Shown here in pieces: positions 17,503-24,717 of a stretch of DNA of 64,000 nucleotides. This DNA is from G965197715 sp965247615. Its GTDB lineage: Bacteria; Chloroflexota; Dehalococcoidia; Lucifugimonadales; UBA1127. Made by a program: the position numbers and the translations under genes. The stretch covers positions 2,852,001 through 2,916,000 of the forward strand of contig OZ252022.1 of the NCBI GenBank assembly GCA_965247615.1, written 5' to 3'. The first letter of the stretch is position 1, and each line of letters starts with the position of its first letter. The notes beneath the pieces are model-generated. The model worked only from the letters and a program-made list of their open reading frames with translations. It was not told where the DNA came from and searched no databases.

Positions 17503-18588
17503 ATGGTGGTGATCGATTGCGACGCCCACGTGGAAGAGAGCGTGGAGACGTGGGGCTACCTTGATCCGGCGTTCTACCGCCAGCGGCCCTTTCCGGTCGT
17601 GTTCCCCGAGGATACGATCTTTGGCAGTCACAACGGGGCGTGGATCATCGACTACAAGATGCGGCTCTACGGCGGGACTCCGACGCTGATGAAGCGCGCC
17701 CAGGAAAAGGGAGCGTCCATCGGCGCGCAGGAGATCACGGACGTGGAGGAGCGGGTGGCGGCGATGGCGGAGCTGGGCGTGGACAAGCAGGTCGTGTTCC
17801 CATCTCTGTGGCAGGGAGCGGTGGCGGAGGACGTGGAGCTGGAGGCGGCGCTAGCGCGGAGCTACAACGAGTTCATGGCCGTGCAGTGCCGCCAGTCGGC
17901 GGGCCGGCTGTGGTACGTGGCGGTGGTGCCGTTCCGCCGCCCCGACCTTGCGGCGGAGGAGGTGCGGCGCGTGAAGGAACTGGGCGCGGTCGCGGGGGTC
18001 TACGCCCGGGGCGTCGAGTGGGACATGCCCCTGAGCCACCCGTCATTCTGGCCGATCTACGAGGAGGCGGAGCGCCAGGACCTGCCCATCGCGGTGCACA
18101 CGGGGAATGGGGCAAGCCCCACCATCAACCAGATGCTGGAGGGTATCCCGCGGCCCACGACGGGGGGCTTCCCGCAGATCAACCCCTGGGGCGCGGGGCT
18201 GGTGAGCGGCCCTTACGTGCTGTACGCGTTCCAGCAGCTGCTGGGCTCCAGCTTGCTGGACGACTTTCCGAGGCTGCGGCTCGGGTTCCTCGAAACGGGC
18301 ACGGACTGGGTGGTCCGGCTGGTGAAGGCCCTGCGGGCGCGCCAGGGATCGAAGGTGGACCGGTGGTTGGGGGAGCGGGTCTTCGTGTCCTGTGCCGTGG
18401 ACGATGAGCTGTCGTATACGATTGACAAGCTGGGCGACGAGTTCCTGGTGAGCGCGACGGACTTTCCGCACGGGGACTCGTTTCGGGAGGACCACCTGGC
18501 TGACCGGCTGGGGAGCCGAGGTGACGTGAGCGAGGGTACGGTCGAGAGGATCCTGTCGGGGAACCCGCAGCGCTTGTACCGGCTCTAA
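17503..18588 (+). CDS. Amidohydrolase family 2 metalloenzyme
   Basis: A 361-residue TIM-barrel hydrolase/decarboxylase of the ACMSD-like amidohydrolase group. The metal motif DCDAHVEE is at residues 5-12 (D-x-H variant), AVHTGNGASP carries the next His, FLETGTDWV lies at the end of a barrel strand, and SATDFPHGDSFRED carries the last Asp with the DFPH signature. Such enzymes decarboxylate or hydrolyse aromatic-derived acids. The start ATG follows GAGAGGTGGAGA. Its stop overlaps the end of the convergent amidase gene by four bases. The CoA transferase upstream suggests a catabolic pair, but the substrate is not evident. Confidence 0.88.
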   Translation: MVVIDCDAHVEESVETWGYLDPAFYRQRPFPVVFPEDTIFGSHNGAWIIDYKMRLYGGTPTLMKRAQEKGASIGAQEITDVEERVAAMAELGVDKQVVFPSLWQGAVAEDVELEAALARSYNEFMAVQCRQSAGRLWYVAVVPFRRPDLAAEEVRRVKELGAVAGVYARGVEWDMPLSHPSFWPIYEEAERQDLPIAVHTGNGASPTINQMLEGIPRPTTGGFPQINPWGAGLVSGPYVLYAFQQLLGSSLLDDFPRLRLGFLETGTDWVVRLVKALRARQGSKVDRWLGERVFVSCAVDDELSYTIDKLGDEFLVSATDFPHGDSFREDHLADRLGSRGDVSEGTVERILSGNPQRLYRL

Positions 18589-20003
18589 GCGCGGGGCTGA
18601 AACTCCGGCGGATGGCGCAGATGCCAGCCGGTCAGCGTCTGGTAGGCGCGGGCCACGGCCAGGGCGGTGTCCTCCTGGTACGCCCGGGCCATGAACTGGA
18701 CCCCCGTGGGCAGACCGTCGCGGGTGAAGCCGTTGGGCACGGAGATGGATGGGAGGCCGGCCCCGTTTCCCAGGGCGCCCATGATGTCCCGCGTCTCCGG
18801 GCTGAGGGGGCTGCTGAGCGCCTCGTCAATGGCCGGCGCCGGGGCACGGCGCGCGGGGGCGGCCAGGGCGTCCAGCCGTGCGAGAGCGCCGTCGGCGGCC
18901 CGGGCCATGAGGCCTCGGATACGCAGGGCGCGCAGGTAGTCCTTGGCCAGCACCGTTGTCCGTGCGTAGCCCCCGTAGCGGTCCACCAGATCGGTGAGGC
19001 CTTCCGGGCCACCGCTCTCGATGAACTCGTCGAAGGCGCTGGCGGACTCGGCCATGAGGATGGTCCGGGTGACCGCTTCGTAGGGAAGGTCCGGCAGGGT
19101 CACCTCCTCGACGGTGGCTATCCCCTCCAGGTCGCCAAGGGCGCGGTGGAAGTTGTCCCGCACGTCGTCATGGACGCTGTCCGTGGCGTCCCGCAGGACG
19201 CCGAGCCTGAAGGGTCGTCCGGAGGCGCCGCTGGGGTCGTCGTGAAAGGGGGCCTCATGGGTGGTGGGGTCCAGGGGGTCCGGACCGGCGATGGCCTCCA
19301 GGACAAGGCCGCAGTCGTCGGCGGTCAGGCACAGAGGGCCCAGCTTGTCCAACGTCCAGCTCAGGGCCATGGCGCCGTAGCGGCTCACTCGGCCGTAGGT
19401 GGGCCGGAGGCCGGCGACGCCGCAGATGCTGGCGGGCGAGAGGATGGAGCCCCAGGTCTCGGAGCCGATGGCGAAGGGGACGAGACCCGCCGCCACGGAG
19501 GCCGCGGACCCGGTGGAGGAGCCCCCGGTCCAGGCGCCGCGGCTCCAGGGGTTGACGGCGGGGCCGGTGAAGGAGGCGTTGGGGAAGCGGTAGCCGAAGC
19601 CCCCCGCCAGCTCGACCATGGCGAGCTTGGCGGCCAAGACGGCCCCGGCGTCCCGGAGCCTCCGCACGACGGTGGCGTCGTGGTCCAAGCGCCGGTCCCG
19701 AAAGGGTGTGGCGCCCCAGGTGGTGGGTATCCCCTCCGAGGTGGCCAGCAGGTCCTTGGCGCCGTAGGGGATGCCGTGCAGGGGCCCCCGGTAGGTCCCG
19801 GCAGCGATCTCCCGCTCCGCCTGCCGGGCCTGGCGCATGGCAAGCTCCCTGGTGACCGTGACCACGGCGTTGAGGGTCGGGCCGATGTTCTCCAGGCGAG
19901 CGAGGAATGTCTCCGCCAGCTCCACGGGAGAGACCTGCCGCGAGCGGACCAGTTGGCTGAGCTGCCGTATGGGAAGGAAGACGACGCGCTCCTCCACGTT
20001 CAC
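18585..20003 (-). CDS. Amidase signature family enzyme, AtzE/GatA-like
   Basis: A 472-residue serine amidase with a Ser-cisSer-Lys triad. The Lys is in PYGAKDLLATSEG. The cis-Ser region is TGGSSTGSAASVAAGLVPFA. The nucleophile Ser is in GSETWGSILSPAS, where the usual GSDTGGS is changed to GSETWGS. GLRPTYGRVSRYG follows. The start is GTG 20003, overlapping the stop of the small upstream gene by four bases, as with GatC/GatA and AtzG/AtzE pairs. It cleaves a C-N amide; the substrate is unknown. Trp in the Ser loop may change the acyl pocket. It converges on the amidohydrolase gene. Confidence 0.9.
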   Translation of the reverse strand: MNVEERVVFLPIRQLSQLVRSRQVSPVELAETFLARLENIGPTLNAVVTVTRELAMRQARQAEREIAAGTYRGPLHGIPYGAKDLLATSEGIPTTWGATPFRDRRLDHDATVVRRLRDAGAVLAAKLAMVELAGGFGYRFPNASFTGPAVNPWSRGAWTGGSSTGSAASVAAGLVPFAIGSETWGSILSPASICGVAGLRPTYGRVSRYGAMALSWTLDKLGPLCLTADDCGLVLEAIAGPDPLDPTTHEAPFHDDPSGASGRPFRLGVLRDATDSVHDDVRDNFHRALGDLEGIATVEEVTLPDLPYEAVTRTILMAESASAFDEFIESGGPEGLTDLVDRYGGYARTTVLAKDYLRALRIRGLMARAADGALARLDALAAPARRAPAPAIDEALSSPLSPETRDIMGALGNGAGLPSISVPNGFTRDGLPTGVQFMARAYQEDTALAVARAYQTLTGWHLRHPPEFQPRA

Positions 20004-20215
20004 TCCCGGTCCGCCCGGTAGGGCGTGAATCGGATGAGGGGCTCGTCGCGGTAGTCCAGGGGCACCGAGCGCAAGGCTTCGGCCATCCCGGCAATGCGCT
20101 CGACGGCCTTTCGGACCTCTTCGAGCTCCTCGGGACTGAGCCGGTCCCCGTACCGGCTGCGTACGACTTCGAACAGCTCGTTGGAGCTGTTCTGGCTCGC
20201 GTCTGCCTGTGCCAT
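20000..20215 (-). CDS. Small GatC/AtzG-like partner of the amidase
   Basis: A 71-residue helical protein. It has an acidic amphipathic helix (LSPEELEEVRKAVERIAGMA) followed by LRSVPLDYRDEPLIRFTPYR, the layout of GatC and AtzG subunits, whose extended tail wraps around the amidase and steadies it. Its TGA stop overlaps the amidase GTG (20000-20003), so the two are translationally coupled. The ATG at 20215 has no strong ribosome site. The similarity is in layout and context more than in identity. Confidence 0.7.
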   Translation of the reverse strand: MAQADASQNSSNELFEVVRSRYGDRLSPEELEEVRKAVERIAGMAEALRSVPLDYRDEPLIRFTPYRADRE

Positions 20216-20285
20216 GGTCCACCCCCGAATGGCGCTGCCTATGCCATAGTGCGGCGGGCTTCGCCGGGTCCGAGCCGGCGGGCCC

Positions 20286-20657
20286 CTACTCCGGGTCCCA
20301 GGAGAGCTCCAGCCTGTTGCCGCTGGGATCGCTCACGTAGACGGAGTAGCCGGGCCCGTCTCCGTGGCGCCGTACCGACTCCACCGTGACGCCCCTGCCC
20401 TCCAACTCCTTGACGAGGAGGCCGGAGTCGTCGGGTCCGTCCAGGTCCAGGGTGTGGTGCGGGACCCCGGGCCGCGGGCCCTGGGCTGCGTCGAACAGGC
20501 CGATGCCCGTGGCGCCCAGGCGCAGGCGCGCCACGTCCGCGCCGCCGATGTTCTGGCGGCCCCGCTCCTCGGCGCCAAGCACGTCCGCGTAGAAGCGGAC
20601 GCTAGCCTCCAAGTCCTCGGTATTCAGGTTCCACGAGCGCATGCCCTTGATCTTCAT
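20286..20657 (-). CDS. VOC (glyoxalase/dioxygenase fold) protein
   Basis: A 123-residue single-unit vicinal-oxygen-chelate protein. It has LEASVRFYADVLGAEE in the first beta-alpha unit, HHTLDLDGPDDSGLL in the middle and the typical closing SVYVSDPSGNRLELSW with the metal-ligand Glu. Candidate ligands are the His of HHTLD and Glu in LELSW; the first ligand position near WNLNTED lacks His. Function unknown: possibly a dioxygenase, lyase or resistance protein. The start ATG 20657 follows GGGAGG. It is separate from the NIPSNAP gene, which points the other way. Confidence 0.85.
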   Translation of the reverse strand: MKIKGMRSWNLNTEDLEASVRFYADVLGAEERGRQNIGGADVARLRLGATGIGLFDAAQGPRPGVPHHTLDLDGPDDSGLLVKELEGRGVTVESVRRHGDGPGYSVYVSDPSGNRLELSWDPE

Positions 20658-20841
20658 GGCCGCCACCTCCCGGTATTCGTAATGGCTCCAAGTGTCTTCA
20701 TGCAAGAGTATATCTCAAGGACCGGTCTATGACTCTACCCAGGGGGGGGCCGACGAGTCCGCCAGCGTTCTCCGCCGGTGCGAGGCGCGGGAGTGTGGTA
20801 TCGTCGAGCGCGGACGCCAGCTTTGGAAAAGGGAGAGCGAG

Positions 20842-21168
20842 ATGCTGTACGAGCTACGGACCTACGAGGCGATGCCGGGGAAGCTTCCCAACGTGGTGAG
20901 GCGGTTCGGGGACTTCACGGCCCAGGCCTTCGAGCGGCACGGGTTCCACATCGTGGGGTTCTGGACAGCGCAGATGGGTGGGTACAACAACCAGCTGATC
21001 TACATGCTGGGGTGGGAGAGCTACGAGGAGCGGGACCGCTGTTTCACGGCCTTTCGCGCGGACCCGGAGCGGGCGCGCGTCTTCGCGGAGAGCGAGAAGG
21101 ACGGCCCAATCGTCGCGCGGGTGCACAACGTGATGCTGGAGCCCACGGACTACTCGCCGCTGAAGTAG
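20842..21168 (+). CDS. NIPSNAP family protein
   Basis: A 108-residue dimeric alpha/beta-barrel protein. The family opening YELRTYEAMPGKLP is at residues 3-16. GFWTAQMGGYNNQLIYMLGW and the RARVFAESEKDGP segment follow, ending with VMLEPTDYSPLK. NIPSNAP proteins in soil and marine bacteria are often encoded near catabolic genes, but their chemistry is not settled. The start ATG has a GGGAGAG site. The gene ends two bases before the stop of the convergent PrsW-like gene. Confidence 0.9.
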   Translation: MLYELRTYEAMPGKLPNVVRRFGDFTAQAFERHGFHIVGFWTAQMGGYNNQLIYMLGWESYEERDRCFTAFRADPERARVFAESEKDGPIVARVHNVMLEPTDYSPLK

Positions 21169-21170
21169 CC

Positions 21171-22124
21171 TCACCGCCGGCCTGGCTGCGGCCGGACCGC
21201 GGGAGCCCCATCCGGGGGCTGTGCCAGGGTATAGGGCTCGAGATTCTTTCTCTGCAGCAAACTCCCGCATTCAGGGCAAAAGCTGAACTCCGGCTGGACG
21301 ACGGCCTCGCACATGCCGCACGAGCCGATGGGCGCGGCCGCGGCGACCCTGAAGGCTTCTCCGCACGCCGGGCAGTAGCTTGCACGGGATCCGCATCGTG
21401 TGGCGCAGCCAGCGCAGGTCAGTATGACGCTGGCTGAACGGTGGAGCCTTGCGGACACCGCGTCGGCCAGGGAGACGAGGTAGAAGAGTCCAACCAGACC
21501 GGCGAAGAATATCGCCAGTGTTCCGGCCGCCCATCTTCCGCCGGCGAATAGGAAGAAGTCGAAGAGGCCATGGGCCGTGATCCCAACGGCCAGGGCGGCC
21601 CACGTGACGGGCGCACCGTAGGGCGAGCCCCGCTTTTGCCGCCCGAGAGCGTACCCCCACGGAGCGGCGAACACGACGTGCCCAACCGTCGAGAAGACCC
21701 CTCGAAGCAGCACGACGCCTGCGCCGAATACAACCATGTAGCCGACGTTCTCTATGGACGCGAACCCCAGGGCTGCGGCGGCGGCAAAGATGAGGCCGTC
21801 CATCGGCTCGGAGAAGTAGGGTGACCTGTAGAGGGTCTGCCTCACCACGAGGAACTTGCCCAGCTCCTCCGTGGCCCCCGCGACGATGAAGGCCACGTAG
21901 ACCATCGTCCCCAAGGAGTTGCCTGTCTCGTTGATCTCTATGGCGCCGAATCCGCTCAGCGCAGTCTCGACGACAACGATCGGCACGGAGGCCAGGACTC
22001 CATAGAGAAAGGTCCGTATAACGAGGGACAGAGGAGAGGGGAGATACCTGTCCCGCTGATAGATGATCCAGAGCCAAAACATGCCTGGCGCAAATCCAAG
22101 GACCAGATAGCCCAGCTCACTCAA
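21171..22124 (-). CDS. PrsW-family intramembrane metalloprotease with C-terminal zinc ribbons
   Basis: A 317-residue membrane protein with about seven helices. PrsW motifs are ATEELGKF (EExxK), GFASIENVGY and the conserved His in TAHGLFDF, which together form the metal site. In Bacillus, PrsW cuts an anti-sigma factor in the membrane. After the last helix the chain continues for about 90 residues with two Cys-rich ribbons: CAGCATRCGSRASYCPACG and CGMC...CPECG. This tail could bind nucleic acid or protein. The ATG at 22124 overlaps the stop of the upstream zinc-ribbon RDD gene, so both are made together. Confidence 0.85.
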   Translation of the reverse strand: MSELGYLVLGFAPGMFWLWIIYQRDRYLPSPLSLVIRTFLYGVLASVPIVVVETALSGFGAIEINETGNSLGTMVYVAFIVAGATEELGKFLVVRQTLYRSPYFSEPMDGLIFAAAAALGFASIENVGYMVVFGAGVVLLRGVFSTVGHVVFAAPWGYALGRQKRGSPYGAPVTWAALAVGITAHGLFDFFLFAGGRWAAGTLAIFFAGLVGLFYLVSLADAVSARLHRSASVILTCAGCATRCGSRASYCPACGEAFRVAAAAPIGSCGMCEAVVQPEFSFCPECGSLLQRKNLEPYTLAQPPDGAPAVRPQPGRR

Positions 22125-22765
22125 GCCTTCACCCTGAGGACTCGCGAATCAACGATGAGGTCCTGCCAGGCGCGCTTCTGGGGACTCAGGAGTATTGCCA
22201 GTACGCCAAGGCCCAAGGGGATGAGGGAGAGGTAGCAGGCCCAATAGCGGGCAAGGCTTCGACGGTAGGTCAACGGCGACCCGTCAGACCGCGTGACCTT
22301 CAGCCCCATGACGAGCTTCCCCACGGTACGCCCCCACCTGCCCACGGCCAGGGTGTAGTACGCGGCACTGAGGAATACGGCCAGGAGAATGAAGCCAATG
22401 GCGAGCTCATCGCCGAATACAAGTCGTTCATCCCCGTCCGTGATCAGCTGCACCACCAGTATCCCGGCAATTATCAGGAGCACTGCGTCTATGAAGGCTG
22501 CGACGATGCGGACCCAGAAGCCGGCAGGGTCACCCACAAGCTGTGATGCCGCGAACAGGCGGTCAGGCAGTGCCAGCCCGCAGTGGTAACAGAAGCGAAA
22601 GCCGGTGTGGTTGATGGTGCGACAGCCTGCGCAGAGCTTTCGGAGTTGCGCTGGGTCAACGATGAGTCCAGCCGCCGCTCCGCCCAAGGCCAAGCCGCAG
22701 CCGTTGCAGTACCTTGCGCCGGGCTGGATGAGGAGCGCGCAGTTGGGGCACGGAAGGGCTTGCAT
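22121..22765 (-). CDS. Double zinc-ribbon RDD membrane protein
   Basis: The protein has two N-terminal zinc ribbons (CPNCALLIQ...CNGCG and CAGCRTINH...CYHCG) and an RDD domain with three or four helices: FWVRIVAAFIDAVLLIIAGI with the Arg and Asp, then GRTVGKLVMGLKVT and RAWQDLIVDSRVL. RDD proteins include ion antiporters and proteins of unknown role. The start is uncertain: ATG 22765 gives 214 residues, while a longer frame from a TTG at 22825 has no better ribosome site. The stop overlaps the PrsW-like gene by four bases. The shared ribbon type suggests the two proteins work together. Confidence 0.78.
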   Translation of the reverse strand: MQALPCPNCALLIQPGARYCNGCGLALGGAAAGLIVDPAQLRKLCAGCRTINHTGFRFCYHCGLALPDRLFAASQLVGDPAGFWVRIVAAFIDAVLLIIAGILVVQLITDGDERLVFGDELAIGFILLAVFLSAAYYTLAVGRWGRTVGKLVMGLKVTRSDGSPLTYRRSLARYWACYLSLIPLGLGVLAILLSPQKRAWQDLIVDSRVLRVKA

Positions 22766-22913
22766 GTAGGCACTGTCGATGTCTCGCACCGCTGAGACTG
22801 TACGCCTCTGGTCGGAGGCACGCAACAGTCGATGCGGCAGCCTGGGGTGAGGGGGTAGGATTTCCCCTTCGCGCTGCCCGCCGGGGGAGGGAGTCGTGTT
22901 GGGTTGGGGCGGC

Positions 22914-23258
22914 TCACGCCAGCTTGGCGACGACTTGGAACTCCACGGCGTAGACGTGGACCTGGCGGATGTCGCCCTTGACCTTACGGGAGTTGATCTG
23001 CTGGAACTGCCGATAGAAGTCGTCGAGGGTGGGATAGCCCTCGGCTCTGGCTTCCGCGTCGGTCATGTCGCCGAGCTGCTGTTGCCACACCCTGAGGATG
23101 AGGGCCCTGGCGAAGGGTTTTTCGCCGGTCATGGGCGGACGCAGGTAGAAGAGGTGCTCGGAGCCCACGACGGCGCGCGGGCGGTCCCAGAGCTTGCGCG
23201 TCTGGGTCTTCGCGCCGGCCAGGATCTTCTGCTTTGCGTCGGGCTTGAAGAGGATCAT
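22914..23258 (-). CDS. ASCH-domain protein
   Basis: A 114-residue protein. The opening ILFKPDAKQKILAGAKTQTR is the conserved ASCH strand-helix that contacts RNA or nucleoside, with GxKTQTR as its hallmark. ARALILRVWQQQLGDMTDAEARAEGYPT contains the second conserved segment. ASCH proteins are PUA-like and include an N4-acetylcytidine amidohydrolase and predicted RNA-binding coactivators. The precise role is unknown. It precedes no obvious operon partner; purQ is about 90 bp upstream on the same strand. Confidence 0.82.
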   Translation of the reverse strand: MILFKPDAKQKILAGAKTQTRKLWDRPRAVVGSEHLFYLRPPMTGEKPFARALILRVWQQQLGDMTDAEARAEGYPTLDDFYRQFQQINSRKVKGDIRQVHVYAVEFQVVAKLA

Positions 23259-23352
23259 ACCGCCCCCGCCATGTCAGGTCGTGCGGACGCCGCAGGGGCG
23301 CGGCAACTCACGCAGGGACGGAGAGGCGGCGCGGCAGACGGAGGCACGGCGG

Positions 23353-24036
23353 CTACCGGGCGAAGATGGACTGGAAGACGTACGCGCCGTCCTGGCCGCC
23401 GAGGATAGCCTCGCAGGCGCGCTCCGGATGGGGCATCATGCCGAGGACGTTGCCTTCCCTGTTGACGATTCCCGCGATGCTGCCCACGGAGCCGTTGGGG
23501 TTGAACTCCGGGGCGACGCTTCCATCCGGGCCGCAGTAGCGAAAGACGACACGGCCCTGCTCCTCCAGCTCGGTGAGGGCGGCCTGGTCGGCGTAGTAGC
23601 GGCCGTCGCCGTGGGCGATGGGAACGCTGAGGACCTGGCCGGAGGGACAGGCGGAGGTGAAGCGGGTCCGGGGGTTGTCGACGCGCAGGCCGACCCAGCT
23701 GCAGCGGAACTCGAGGTGCTGGTTCCGCATGAGAGCGCCGGGGAGCAGGCCAGCCTCGCAGAGGACCTGGAAGCCGTTGCAGATGCCAAGCACAAGGCCG
23801 CCGTTGGCGGCGAACTCCTGAACGGCCTCCATGATTGGCGAGAAGCGGGCGATGGCCCCGGAGCGGAGATAGTCGCCGTAGGAGAAGCCGCCGGGGAGGA
23901 CGACGCAGTCGAAGCCGGTGAGGTCCCGGTCCTTGTGCCAGAGGTATGCGGTGTCCTGGCCCAAGACGTTGCCGAGGGCGTGGAATGTATCGCGGTCGCT
24001 GTAGGTGCCTGGGAAGACGACCACGCCGAAGCGCAT
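23353..24036 (-). CDS. purQ: Phosphoribosylformylglycinamidine synthase, glutaminase subunit PurQ
   Basis: PurQ frees ammonia from glutamine for PurL in the fourth step of purine synthesis. The 227-residue class I glutamine amidotransferase has LPGGFSYGDYLRSGAIA, the nucleophile Cys in LGICNGFQVL and the His-Glu pair in MMPHPERACE. FRYCGPDG followed by NPNGSVGSIAGI is typical of PurQ. The start ATG 24036 is followed by the normal FGVVVFPGTYSDRD. purL and purS are not in the window. yqeY lies upstream on the same strand. Confidence 0.95.
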   Translation of the reverse strand: MRFGVVVFPGTYSDRDTFHALGNVLGQDTAYLWHKDRDLTGFDCVVLPGGFSYGDYLRSGAIARFSPIMEAVQEFAANGGLVLGICNGFQVLCEAGLLPGALMRNQHLEFRCSWVGLRVDNPRTRFTSACPSGQVLSVPIAHGDGRYYADQAALTELEEQGRVVFRYCGPDGSVAPEFNPNGSVGSIAGIVNREGNVLGMMPHPERACEAILGGQDGAYVFQSIFAR

Positions 24037-24100
24037 GTTTGCTCCTTGCCAAACGCCTGTTTGCGGCCGGGCAGTCCCTATCGAGGCCAGCGGTTTTCCG

Positions 24101-24559
24101 TCACGCCTTGGCCAGGGCGTCCAGCAGCTCTGAGACGACCTGATTGACGGCAGTGCCGTCGGCCTGGCCCCGGAGCTGGGGCATGAGGCGCCCCATGACC
24201 TTGCCGCGGTCGCCGGGGCCCGCGGCGGCGGTGTCGCGGATGGCCTCGCGGGCCAGGAGGGCGATGGCTTCGCGGGCCAGGAGGGGCGGCAGGTACTCCT
24301 CGAGGACGGAGAGCTCCGCGGACTCCTTGTCGACGAGGTCCTGACGGCTGCCCTTCCGGAACTCCTCGATGCTCTCCCGGCGCTGCTTGGCCTGACGCTG
24401 GAGGACGGCGATCTTCTCGTCCTCTTCGAGGGGCCTGATTTTCGCCTTCTCCTCGTACTGTAGGGCGCTCATGGCGAACCTGATGACGTCGCGGCGCAGT
24501 GTGTCGCGGCCGCGCATGGCCGCCTTGAGGTCTTCCGAGAAGCGCTCTGAGATGCCCAT
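24101..24559 (-). CDS. GatB/YqeY domain protein
   Basis: A 152-residue YqeY-type protein resembling the tail domain of GatB, with an N-terminal helix bundle (SEDLKAAMRGRDTLRRDVIR, QRRESIEEFRKGSRQDLVDKE) and the C-terminal domain GKVMGRLMPQLRGQADGTAVN. In GatB this domain meets tRNA; free YqeY is of unknown function. Oddity: the helix at about residues 93-107 reads LLAREAIALLAREAI, coded by two adjacent 24-bp units (24241-24264 and 24265-24288). A TACAAT box lies upstream on the minus strand near 24632-24637, a fitting promoter. Confidence 0.88.
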   Translation of the reverse strand: MGISERFSEDLKAAMRGRDTLRRDVIRFAMSALQYEEKAKIRPLEEDEKIAVLQRQAKQRRESIEEFRKGSRQDLVDKESAELSVLEEYLPPLLAREAIALLAREAIRDTAAAGPGDRGKVMGRLMPQLRGQADGTAVNQVVSELLDALAKA

Positions 24560-24694
24560 AGTCCGCCCTGCAAGGTATTGGCGCCGGGATGGTCCCCGCT
24601 TCCACGCGGCGACTGCCGGGAATCACTGCTGCATTGTACCCGGCCGCACGATGGGCGCGTCAAGGTTGCGCTTGGCTAGGCTGGGGCCGAACGG

Positions 24695-24700
24695 TATAGT
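24695..24700 (+). promoter_or_regulatory. -10 box for the rlmD-maf-tatA-tatC operon
   Basis: TATAGT lies 18 bp before the TTG start at 24718, with GAGGAG between them, so the leader is very short. A partial -35 (TTGCGC at 24666-24671) is further upstream than ideal. The yqeY promoter faces the other way about 60 bp off. Confidence 0.45.
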
Positions 24701-24717
24701 AGTGGCGAGGAGCCATC

